From the NCBI GenBank assembly GCA_003449515.1, contig DMHI01000042.1, forward strand, positions 1-11,845: a stretch of 11,845 nucleotides of DNA, read 5' to 3'. Positions 6,049-11,845 of this stretch are shown here, piece after piece (the first letter of the stretch is position 1; the number at the start of each line of letters is the position of its first letter). The position numbers were made by a program, and so were the translations under genes. The DNA is from Lysobacteraceae bacterium (GTDB lineage: Bacteria > Pseudomonadota > Gammaproteobacteria > Xanthomonadales > Xanthomonadaceae). The notes below the pieces were generated by a model. That model searched no databases. It was not told the DNA's origin and saw only the letters and a program-made list of their open reading frames with translations.

Positions 6049-8304
6049 ATGAATACCTCGACGATGGAAGGCGCACAGATGAGCACGAAGAAGATCGCGG
6101 CGCGCGCCGCGCTGGTCGCCTGCCTGGGCTGGATGGCGGCGTTCCCGGCCCTGGCCGACAACACGCTGAAGGATGTCCGCTTCGCCACCGGCAGCGGCGG
6201 CAAGGTCGACATCACCTTCGAGTTCGCCGAGCCGATCGGCGCGGTCAACGCCTTCACCACCGATGTGCCACCGCGCATCGCCATCGACTTCCCGGACACC
6301 ACCAACGCCTTCGAGGCCCGGCGTCTCGCCGTGGGCAGTGGCGCGGCCTCGGCCGTGTCGGTGGTGGAGGCCGGCGGGCGCACCCGCGCGGTCGTCGACC
6401 TGTTCCGCAGCGCCGGCTACACCACCCGCAGCGACGGCAACCGTCTGGTGCTCTCGGTCGAGCCGGGCTCGGCCGCGTCGGCCACCGCGGGGCTCGCCTC
6501 GCCCGATCCGGCCAAGCGCATCGACTCCGGCATCCGCGTCGCGGCGGTCGACTTCCGCCGCGGTGACGACGGTGCCGGCCGCGTGATCCTGCGCTTCAAC
6601 CAGGAAGGGGCGCAGGCCAGCCTGCGCCGTGATGGCGACCTGATCTTCCTCGACATCGCCAACGCCCAGCTCCCGGTGGAGCAGCAGCGCCGCCTCGACG
6701 TGACCGATTTCGCCACCCCGGTGACCCGCCTCGAGCCGCGCTCGCTGGACGGCGGCACGCAGTTGCTGGTCAGCACCGAGGGCCTCGTCGAGACCAGCGC
6801 CTACCAGACCGGCAACGAGTACATCCTCGAGGTCACGCCGAAAGGCCGTGCCGCCGCGCCCGCCATCGGTCAGGCCGGCTCGGCTGCGCAGGCGCAGCGC
6901 TACACCGGCCGGCCGGTCACGTTCAATTTCCAGGACGTGCCGGTGCGCACCATCCTGCAGCTTGTGGCCGAGGAGTCGGGCCTCAACATCGTCGCCTCCG
7001 ACACGGTGCAGGGCAACCTCACGCTGCGCCTGATCAACGTGCCGTGGGATCAGGCCCTCGATGTGGTGTTGCGCGCCAAGTCGCTCGACAAGCGCCGCGA
7101 CGGCAACGTGGTCTGGATCGCGCCGCAGGCCGAGATCGCCGCGTTCGAGCAGGCCCGCGAGCAGGCCCGCATGGACCTCGAGAACAAGTCCGAGCTGGTC
7201 AGCGACATGATCGCGATCAACTACGCCAACGCCGAGGAGATCGCCACCCTGCTCACCGATGGCAGCAAGCAGGCGCAGGGCGGCGGCGGCGGTGGCCAGA
7301 ACCAGGAGCGTGGCTTCCTCTCGCCGCGCGGCAGCGTCAGCTTCGACACCCGCTCGAACACGCTGCTGGTGTCCGACACGGCGCGCAAGGTCGAGGAGAT
7401 CCGCGCGCTGGTGGCGGTGCTGGATCGTCCGGTCGACCAGGTGCTGATCGAGGCGCGCATCGTCATCGCGCAGGAGAGCTTCGCGCGCAACCTCGGCTCG
7501 CGCTTCGGCGTGAGCGGCGCGGACGGCGATGTCGTCACCTCGGGCAGTGTCGAGAGCAACCGGCAGTTCCTGAACACGGTGGCGCAGAACAACGCCCTGC
7601 TGGCGCGCTACAACCAAGACCTTGCCGACTTCAACGCCGGCCTGAGCACCACGCGCCCGACCTTGCCGACGCTGGCGCTGCCGACCTTCGGCGACATCCT
7701 CAACACCTCGCTCAGCGCGCCGGGCCTGAATGCCGGTGCCATCGCGTTCAGCATCCTTGGCGAGGAACTCGACCTCGACATCGAACTGCAGGCACTGCAG
7801 ACCGAGAATCGTGGCGAAGTGGTCGCCAACCCCCGCGTCATCACCGCGAACCAGCGCGAGGCGGTGATCAAGCAGGGCGACGAGATCGGTTTCACCACCG
7901 TGCAGGGTGTCGGCGCCAACGCCACGGCCACCGTGCAGTTCAAGGAAGCCGTGCTGGAGCTGAAGGTCACGCCCACCATCACCCAGGACAATCGCGTGTT
8001 CCTCACGCTGGGCGTCAAGAAGGATGAGGTGGCCGAGTTCATCACGCTGCCGGGCGGTGGCGAAGTGCCGCGCATCACCAAGCGCGAGGTCACGACCGCC
8101 GTGCTGATCAACAACGGCCAGACGGTGGTGGTGGGTGGCATCTACGAGTTCGACCGTCGCGAGGACCTTCAGAAGGTTCCGTTCCTGGGCGACATCCCCG
8201 CCCTCGGCAACCTGTTCCGCAGCAAGGGCCGCAGCTCCGAGAAGGCGGAACTGCTGATCTTCGTCACCCCGCGCATCCTGCAGGTGGCCGGCGCGCGGCG
8301 CTGA
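6049..8304 (+). CDS. pilQ: Type IV pilus outer-membrane secretin PilQ
   Basis: PilQ forms the multimeric outer-membrane channel through which the pilus is extruded. From ATG 6049 it is 751 aa. A signal peptide runs to ALA|DN (cleavage about residue 36). Two AMIN (peptidoglycan-binding) domains follow at about 40-138 and 160-263, then the secretin/TonB N0 domain (about 287-358), the N1 domain (about 383-458, broken by a six-Gly run at 411-416), and the secretin beta-barrel domain (about 462-745). The barrel includes VLIEARIVIA, VVANPRVITANQRE, NNGQTVVVGGIYE and VPFLGDIPALGNLFR. Residues about 504-548 look like a family-variable insertion. Start choice is uncertain. GGGAG (6039-6043) supports 6049. 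GGAAGG (6066-6071) supports ATG 6079, which gives the most typical signal peptide. GTG 6034 and ATG 6037 are also in frame. Confidence 0.96.
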   Translation: MNTSTMEGAQMSTKKIAARAALVACLGWMAAFPALADNTLKDVRFATGSGGKVDITFEFAEPIGAVNAFTTDVPPRIAIDFPDTTNAFEARRLAVGSGAASAVSVVEAGGRTRAVVDLFRSAGYTTRSDGNRLVLSVEPGSAASATAGLASPDPAKRIDSGIRVAAVDFRRGDDGAGRVILRFNQEGAQASLRRDGDLIFLDIANAQLPVEQQRRLDVTDFATPVTRLEPRSLDGGTQLLVSTEGLVETSAYQTGNEYILEVTPKGRAAAPAIGQAGSAAQAQRYTGRPVTFNFQDVPVRTILQLVAEESGLNIVASDTVQGNLTLRLINVPWDQALDVVLRAKSLDKRRDGNVVWIAPQAEIAAFEQAREQARMDLENKSELVSDMIAINYANAEEIATLLTDGSKQAQGGGGGGQNQERGFLSPRGSVSFDTRSNTLLVSDTARKVEEIRALVAVLDRPVDQVLIEARIVIAQESFARNLGSRFGVSGADGDVVTSGSVESNRQFLNTVAQNNALLARYNQDLADFNAGLSTTRPTLPTLALPTFGDILNTSLSAPGLNAGAIAFSILGEELDLDIELQALQTENRGEVVANPRVITANQREAVIKQGDEIGFTTVQGVGANATATVQFKEAVLELKVTPTITQDNRVFLTLGVKKDEVAEFITLPGGGEVPRITKREVTTAVLINNGQTVVVGGIYEFDRREDLQKVPFLGDIPALGNLFRSKGRSSEKAELLIFVTPRILQVAGARR
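6066..6071 (+). promoter_or_regulatory. Alternative ribosome binding site for a pilQ start at 6079
   Basis: GGAAGG, 7 nt before the in-frame ATG 6079. That start would give a mature-looking signal peptide beginning MSTKK. It competes with GGGAG (6039-6043) serving ATG 6049. Both choices yield the same mature protein after cleavage. Confidence 0.4.
7279..7296 (+). repeat. Short GGC/GGT codon run (Gly6) in pilQ
   Basis: Six consecutive glycine codons (five GGC, one GGT), in frame, encode a flexible loop inside the N1 domain of PilQ. Any slippage would change loop length by whole residues and would not shift the frame. Confidence 0.8.
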
Positions 8305-8307
8305 TGC

Positions 8308-8313
8308 GGGGAG
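8308..8313 (+). promoter_or_regulatory. Ribosome binding site of the cNMP-EAL gene
   Basis: GGGGAG with a 6-nt spacer to ATG 8320, lying in the 15-nt gap after the pilQ stop. It fixes the start and supports translation from the pil transcript. Confidence 0.65.
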
Positions 8314-8319
8314 TCGGGC

Positions 8320-9486
8320 ATGGGTGGGGGACTGGTGCGTCTGGCCGCGGGCCAGGCGCTGTTCCGGGAAGGCGACGCGCCCACCACGGCCTTCATCCTC
8401 GAGCGCGGGCAAGTGGAGATCCGCGCCCGCCAGCGCGGCCGTGAGCTGGTGCTGGCGGTGCTTGGCCCCGGTGCGATCATCGGCGAGATGGCGGTGATCG
8501 ACGAGGCGCCGCGCACCGCGACCGCCATGGCACTGGTCGACTGCGAGTTGATCGCGCTCGATCGGGCGCAGATCGCCGAGCGCATCGCCAGCAGCGACCC
8601 GATCATCCGCGCCCTGTTGCAGGGCACCTTGCAGCGTTACCGCAGCGCCCTGCTGGCGCTGCAGGGGCGCGGCAGTGCGCCGGCGGTCGCCGAGCCTGAC
8701 GAGGCGCTCGGGGTGGGCAAGATGCGGCTGGAGTCGCAGTTGCGTGCCGCCCTGGCCGACGGCGGGCTCGACGTGCGCTACCAGCCGCTGCTGGACATCC
8801 CGAGCGGCCGCATCGCCGGCTTCGAGGCGCTGGTGCGCTGGACGCACCCCGAGCGCGGGCCCATCTCGCCGGAGGAATTCATCGCGCTGGCCGAGGAGAC
8901 CTCGCTGATCGTGCCGGTGGGCGAATACGTGTTCGACACCGCCTGTGCGGCGGCGCGCGAGTTCATCGACGCCGCCGGCCGCCCGCTGTTCGTGGCGGTG
9001 AACGTGAGCGCGCGCCAGCTGCGCGCGCCGGGCCTGCTCGAGCGGGTGATCGCCCGCGTCGACGCCGCCGGGCTGCCGCGCGGCAGCATCAAGATCGAGA
9101 TCACCGAGAGCCAGGCCATGGAGCCGGTGCTGATGCAGGGCTTCATCGGCCTCTGCCACGACCACGGCATGCGGGTGGCGCTCGACGACTTCGGCACCGG
9201 CTACTCGCACCTCGCGCAGCTGCACCGGCTGCCGTTCGACACGCTGAAGGTGGATCAGTCGTTCGTGCGCAGCATGTTGTCGGAGCCGCGCGCGATGGCC
9301 ATCGTCGAGGCGATCGTGGCGCTGGCGCGGGCGATCAGGGCCACCCTCGTGGTCGAGGGCGTGGAAACCGCCGACGAGCTTGCGGCGCTGCGCGGGCTCG
9401 GCTGCGACTATGCCCAGGGCTGGCTGGTGGGGAAACCCGAGACCCGCGATTCGCTTCTGGCCCGGGCGGCGTCCCTGTTCGCCTGA
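8320..9486 (+). CDS. Cyclic-nucleotide-binding domain fused to EAL c-di-GMP phosphodiesterase
   Basis: A 388-aa soluble signalling protein without membrane segments. Residues about 5-115 are a CRP-type cyclic-nucleotide-binding beta-roll. Its phosphate-binding cassette GEMAVIDEAPRTAT (55-68) keeps the Glu and Arg (Glu56, Arg65) that in E. coli CRP (Glu72, Arg82) contact the ribose and phosphate of cAMP. No DNA-binding helix-turn-helix follows. Residues about 135-385 are an EAL domain with the full catalytic set aligned to Pseudomonas RocR: Glu169 (EALVR), Asn228 (NVSARQL), Glu260 (EITES), Asp289-Asp290 (DDFGTGYS), Lys310, Glu346 (EGVET) and Gln366 (AQGWLVGKP). It is therefore predicted to hydrolyse c-di-GMP to pGpG, gated by cAMP or cGMP. 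It begins 15 nt after pilQ with a good SD, so co-transcription with pilMNOPQ is likely. Ligand, activity direction and a pilus role are inferred. Confidence 0.93.
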   Translation: MGGGLVRLAAGQALFREGDAPTTAFILERGQVEIRARQRGRELVLAVLGPGAIIGEMAVIDEAPRTATAMALVDCELIALDRAQIAERIASSDPIIRALLQGTLQRYRSALLALQGRGSAPAVAEPDEALGVGKMRLESQLRAALADGGLDVRYQPLLDIPSGRIAGFEALVRWTHPERGPISPEEFIALAEETSLIVPVGEYVFDTACAAAREFIDAAGRPLFVAVNVSARQLRAPGLLERVIARVDAAGLPRGSIKIEITESQAMEPVLMQGFIGLCHDHGMRVALDDFGTGYSHLAQLHRLPFDTLKVDQSFVRSMLSEPRAMAIVEAIVALARAIRATLVVEGVETADELAALRGLGCDYAQGWLVGKPETRDSLLARAASLFA

Positions 9487-9491
9487 GGCTT

Positions 9492-9500
9492 TGCTAGGCT
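9492..9500 (+). promoter_or_regulatory. Weak candidate extended -10 for the AGCS transporter
   Basis: TGCTAGGCT in the 45-bp gap after the EAL gene resembles an extended -10 (TGn followed by TAGGCT, 3/6). It lies about 32 bp before the transporter ATG. No good -35 is visible upstream. It suggests the transporter could have its own promoter, but read-through from the pil operon cannot be excluded. I see no hairpin plus T-tract terminator in the gap. Confidence 0.25.
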
Positions 9501-9531
9501 CGGCGCTTTCGCAGACAGGGGAACTTGGACG

Positions 9532-11073
9532 ATGGACCAGACGGCTGGCGCGGGCATCGCCGCAATCACGGCATCGACGGCGGTGGGAATCGACGAGACC
9601 ATCAACCGGCTGGTCGAGCCGATCGCGACGGCGCTGGGCGGGGCGATCTTCTCGCGCGCCTGCTTCGGCGGTGCCGACGGACTCGGCTTTGGTGCCTGCG
9701 CGCCCGACCAGGTGGGCATCCCGCTGATCGTCGCCTGGCTGATCCTCGGCGGTGTGATCACCACGCTGTACTTCCGTTTCATCAACTTCCGCGGCTTCGC
9801 GCAGGGCCTGCGCCTGATGCGCGGCCAGTACCACGAGGAGGGCAGCCCGGGCGAGGTGTCGCACTTCCAGGCGCTGACCTCGGCCGTCTCCGGCACCGTG
9901 GGCCTCGGCAACATCGCCGGCGTGGCGGTGGCGGTGACCATCGGCGGCCCCGGCGCGACCTTCTGGATGATCCTCGCCGGCATCCTGGCGATGACCACCA
10001 AGTTCGCCGAATGCACGCTCGGCGTGAAGTACCGGCGCGAGAACCCCGACGGCACGGTGTCGGGCGGGCCGATGTACTACCTCTCGCGCGGCATCGCCGA
10101 GAACTACCCGCGGCTCGCCGGCTTCGGCAAGGTGCTGGCGATCGTGTTCGCGGTGTGCGCGATGCTCGGCGCCATCGGTGCCGGCTCGATGTACCAGGCC
10201 AACCAGACCTTCTCGCAGTTCCACAAGATCACCGGCGGCGCCGACGGCCCGCTGGAGGGCATGGGCTGGGCCTTCGGGCTGGGCATCGCGGTGCTGGCCG
10301 GCCTCGTCGTCATCGGTGGCATCACCCGCATCGGCAAGGTCACGGAGAAGCTGATCCCGGCGATGATCCTGCTCTACCTCGCCGGCTGCGGCACGGTGAT
10401 CGCGCTGCACGCCGGCCAGATCCCCGAAGCGGTCGCGCTGATCGTCACCAGCGCCTTCGACAACGACGCGGTGGCCGGCGGCATCATCGGCGCGCTGATC
10501 GTCGGCTTCCAGCGGGCGGCGTTCTCGAACGAGGCGGGCCTCGGCTCGGCGGCGATCGCGCACGGCGCGGTGAAGACGCGGCATCCGGCCACCGAGGGCC
10601 TCGTCGCCCTCTGGGAGCCCTTCATCGATACCGTGATCGTCTGCACCGCGACCGCGCTGATGGTGGTGGTGACCGGCGCCTACCTGCATCAGGGCCTCGA
10701 GGGCGTGCAGATCACTTCGGCGGCCTTCGGAACGGTGGCCGCGTGGTTCCCCTACGTGCTGACCGTGGCGGTGTTCCTGTTCGCCTTCTCGACGATGCTC
10801 ACCTGGGCCTACTACGGCGCCAAGGCGGCAACCTACATCACCGGCGAGAACAAGGCGGTGTTGTACGGCTTCAAGCTGTTCTATCTCGCCATGGCCGTGG
10901 TCGCCTGCACCATGGACCTGTCGGAACTGATCAACCTGTCGGACGGTCTGATCTTCCTGATGGCGGTGCCGAACCTGATCGGCGTCTACCTGCTGCTGCC
11001 GGTGGTGCGGCGCGAGGTGGACGGCTATTTCGCCAAGCTGAAGTCGGGCGAGATCCGTCCGACCCGCGCCTGA
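9532..11073 (+). CDS. Alanine/glycine:cation symporter, AGCS family
   Basis: A 513-aa polytopic inner-membrane transporter of the AGCS (alanine or glycine:cation symporter, AlsT/AgcS-like) family, which takes up small neutral amino acids with Na+ or H+. The family signature GTVGLGNIAGVAVA (121-134) followed by GGPGATFWM (138-146), the KFAECTLGVKYR loop (157-168), GGPMYYL (178-184) and NEAGLGSAAIAHGAVKT (333-349) are clear. About 11 hydrophobic segments are visible between residue 62 and 490, normal for the family. The N-terminal region before the first clear membrane span contains Cys44 and Cys56 in a Gly-rich stretch, possibly a periplasmic disulfide. AGGGGA (9517-9522) lies 9 nt before the ATG. 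It is followed after 10 nt by a second cation-coupled transporter. The exact substrate cannot be read from sequence. Confidence 0.95.
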   Translation: MDQTAGAGIAAITASTAVGIDETINRLVEPIATALGGAIFSRACFGGADGLGFGACAPDQVGIPLIVAWLILGGVITTLYFRFINFRGFAQGLRLMRGQYHEEGSPGEVSHFQALTSAVSGTVGLGNIAGVAVAVTIGGPGATFWMILAGILAMTTKFAECTLGVKYRRENPDGTVSGGPMYYLSRGIAENYPRLAGFGKVLAIVFAVCAMLGAIGAGSMYQANQTFSQFHKITGGADGPLEGMGWAFGLGIAVLAGLVVIGGITRIGKVTEKLIPAMILLYLAGCGTVIALHAGQIPEAVALIVTSAFDNDAVAGGIIGALIVGFQRAAFSNEAGLGSAAIAHGAVKTRHPATEGLVALWEPFIDTVIVCTATALMVVVTGAYLHQGLEGVQITSAAFGTVAAWFPYVLTVAVFLFAFSTMLTWAYYGAKAATYITGENKAVLYGFKLFYLAMAVVACTMDLSELINLSDGLIFLMAVPNLIGVYLLLPVVRREVDGYFAKLKSGEIRPTRA

Positions 11074-11083
11074 GGCCCGGGCG

Positions 11084-11845
11084 ATGGGCATGGCCCTGCA
11101 CACCAGGATGCTGATCGGCTTCCTCGTCGGCGCGGTGGCCGGCGGGGTGGCGCATTCGCTGGGTGTGGCGGTGGGTGCCGACGGCGCGCGCGAGATGGCG
11201 TCGTGGCTTGAGACCGTGCTCACCTGGGTGACGCAGCCGGTCGGCTCGATCTTCCTCAACCTGCTGTTCATGCTGGTGTTGCCGCTGGTGTTCTCGGCGC
11301 TGGTGCTGGGCGTGGTGGAGATCGGCGATCCGAAGGCCCTGGGCCGCATCGGCGGCAAGACGCTGGCTTTCATCCTCGTCGTCACCGGCGTGGCCGTGGC
11401 CATCGGCATGACCGCGGTGAACGTGTTCCAGCCCGGCGTGGGCATCGATGCCGAGGTGGCGCAGTCGCTGATCGCGCAGTCGCAGGCGCAGGCTGCGGGC
11501 ATCGTCGAGCGCGGCGAGGCGGCCTCGGCCATGCAGGTGCTGCTGTCGATCGTGCCGCGCAATCCGCTGGCGGCGGGCGTCGAGGGCAACCTGATCGGCG
11601 TGATGTTCTTCGCGCTGCTGTTCGGCATCGCCGCGGCCACCGTGCAAACCGAGGGCGTGCGCACCTTCGTGGGCACCTTGCAGGGCGTCTACGACATCAC
11701 GCTCAAGCTGATCGACAAGGTGATCCAGCTCGCGCCCTATGCGGTCGCGGCCCTGCTGTTCAACCTGATCGCGGTGCAGGGATTCACGGCGCTGGTGCCT
11801 CTGGCGAAGTTTGTCGCGGTGGCGGTGGGCGCGTTGGCATGGCAC
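11084..11845 (+). CDS. Dicarboxylate/amino acid:cation symporter (DAACS), N-terminal part
   Basis: The frame runs from ATG 11084 to the window end without a stop (254 residues seen), so the C-terminal part, with most substrate- and Na+-binding residues, is missing. It belongs to the DAACS family (GltP/DctA/GltPh-like), which imports glutamate/aspartate or C4-dicarboxylates with Na+ or H+. Signatures are FLNLLFMLVLPLVFSALVLG (57-76) followed by DPKALGRIGGKTL (82-94), and NPLAAGVEGNLIGVMFFALL (160-179) followed by FGIA (180-183). The APYAVAALL segment is at 217-225. Membrane helices are visible at about 8-28, 52-80, 92-115, 165-188 and 200-228. GAGG (11072-11075), overlapping the preceding stop, is 8 nt from ATG 11084; ATG 11090 is an alternative. 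The 10-nt gap suggests co-transcription with the AGCS gene. The substrate is not assignable. Confidence 0.9.
   Translation, partial: MGMALHTRMLIGFLVGAVAGGVAHSLGVAVGADGAREMASWLETVLTWVTQPVGSIFLNLLFMLVLPLVFSALVLGVVEIGDPKALGRIGGKTLAFILVVTGVAVAIGMTAVNVFQPGVGIDAEVAQSLIAQSQAQAAGIVERGEAASAMQVLLSIVPRNPLAAGVEGNLIGVMFFALLFGIAAATVQTEGVRTFVGTLQGVYDITLKLIDKVIQLAPYAVAALLFNLIAVQGFTALVPLAKFVAVAVGALAWH

Noticed and set aside
8302..8322. pilQ and the cNMP-EAL gene are in the same frame, separated only by TGA and five sense codons, so stop read-through would give a fusion
   Set aside because: An outer-membrane secretin fused to a cytosolic nucleotide-binding enzyme would be in the wrong compartment, and the second gene has its own SD and ATG. 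The shared frame has a one-in-three chance of occurring by luck.
9525..11114. A 529-codon plus-strand frame overlapping the AGCS transporter
   Set aside because: Out-of-frame shadow of the transporter: Arg/Gly/Asp-rich with no hydrophobic pattern, whereas the frame at 9532 shows AGCS signatures.
5917..11676. A 1919-codon open frame on the minus strand, antisense to pilP (end), pilQ, the EAL gene, the AGCS gene and part of the DAACS gene
   Set aside because: It is codon-aligned with the forward frame shared by pilQ, the EAL gene and the AGCS gene (all start at positions of the same phase). Antisense stops in that register need TTA, CTA or TCA sense codons, which these GC-rich genes avoid; it ends exactly at such a TCA (5917-5919). 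The product is His/Arg/Asp-rich with no family signature.
10931..11845. A 304-codon minus-strand frame at the window end
   Set aside because: Antisense to the end of the AGCS gene and the DAACS gene, whose family motifs are clear on the plus strand; the translation is His/Arg/Gln-rich as expected of a shadow frame.

Overview
The window is a dense, high-GC (by eye around two thirds or more G+C) chromosomal segment. Codon use is strongly biased: TTA, CTA and TCA are nearly absent. Protein similarities recalled from family knowledge point to a gammaproteobacterium, most likely of the Xanthomonadales/Lysobacterales. The clues are a hexameric-type citrate synthase, a ponA/mrcA gene divergent from pilMNOPQ, and a c-di-GMP-type signalling gene in the pil cluster. 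The taxon is an inference. I see no mobile elements, RNA genes or CRISPR arrays.

Layout. (1) 1-444, plus strand: the 3' end of gltA (citrate synthase). (2) 462-2936, minus strand: mrcA/ponA, the bifunctional peptidoglycan synthase PBP1A, converging on gltA with a 17-bp gap. (3) 2937-3074: a 138-bp divergent intergenic region with an AT-rich island and a perfect TTGACA -35 box pointing towards pilM. (4) 3075-8304, plus strand: pilM-pilN-pilO-pilP-pilQ, the alignment subcomplex and outer-membrane secretin of the type IV pilus. These genes are tightly spaced (1-nt overlap, 10-nt gap, 4-nt overlap, 11-nt gap). (5) 8320-9486, plus strand: a cyclic-nucleotide-binding (CRP-type) domain fused to a c-di-GMP phosphodiesterase (EAL) domain, 15 nt after pilQ and probably in the same operon. 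(6) 9532-11073, plus strand: an AGCS-family alanine/glycine:cation symporter. (7) 11084-11845, plus strand: the N-terminal half of a DAACS (GltP/DctA-like) dicarboxylate/amino acid:cation symporter, cut by the window end.

How the parts work together. PilM (cytoplasmic, actin-like) binds the N-terminus of PilN. PilN and PilO form an inner-membrane heterodimer with periplasmic coiled coils. The lipoprotein PilP bridges this to PilQ, the outer-membrane secretin through which the pilus exits. Placing pilus assembly next to a peptidoglycan synthase is a classic gammaproteobacterial arrangement. The most notable departure is the cNMP-EAL gene where aroK/aroB commonly follow pilQ in other gammaproteobacteria. 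All recognised catalytic residues of its EAL domain and the key residues of a cAMP-type phosphate-binding cassette are present. It could therefore link cAMP/cGMP level to c-di-GMP turnover, and by position to pilus function. That link is inference. The two transporters appear unrelated to pilus function. Most of the window is ordinary core genome. I did not find a wholly new system.
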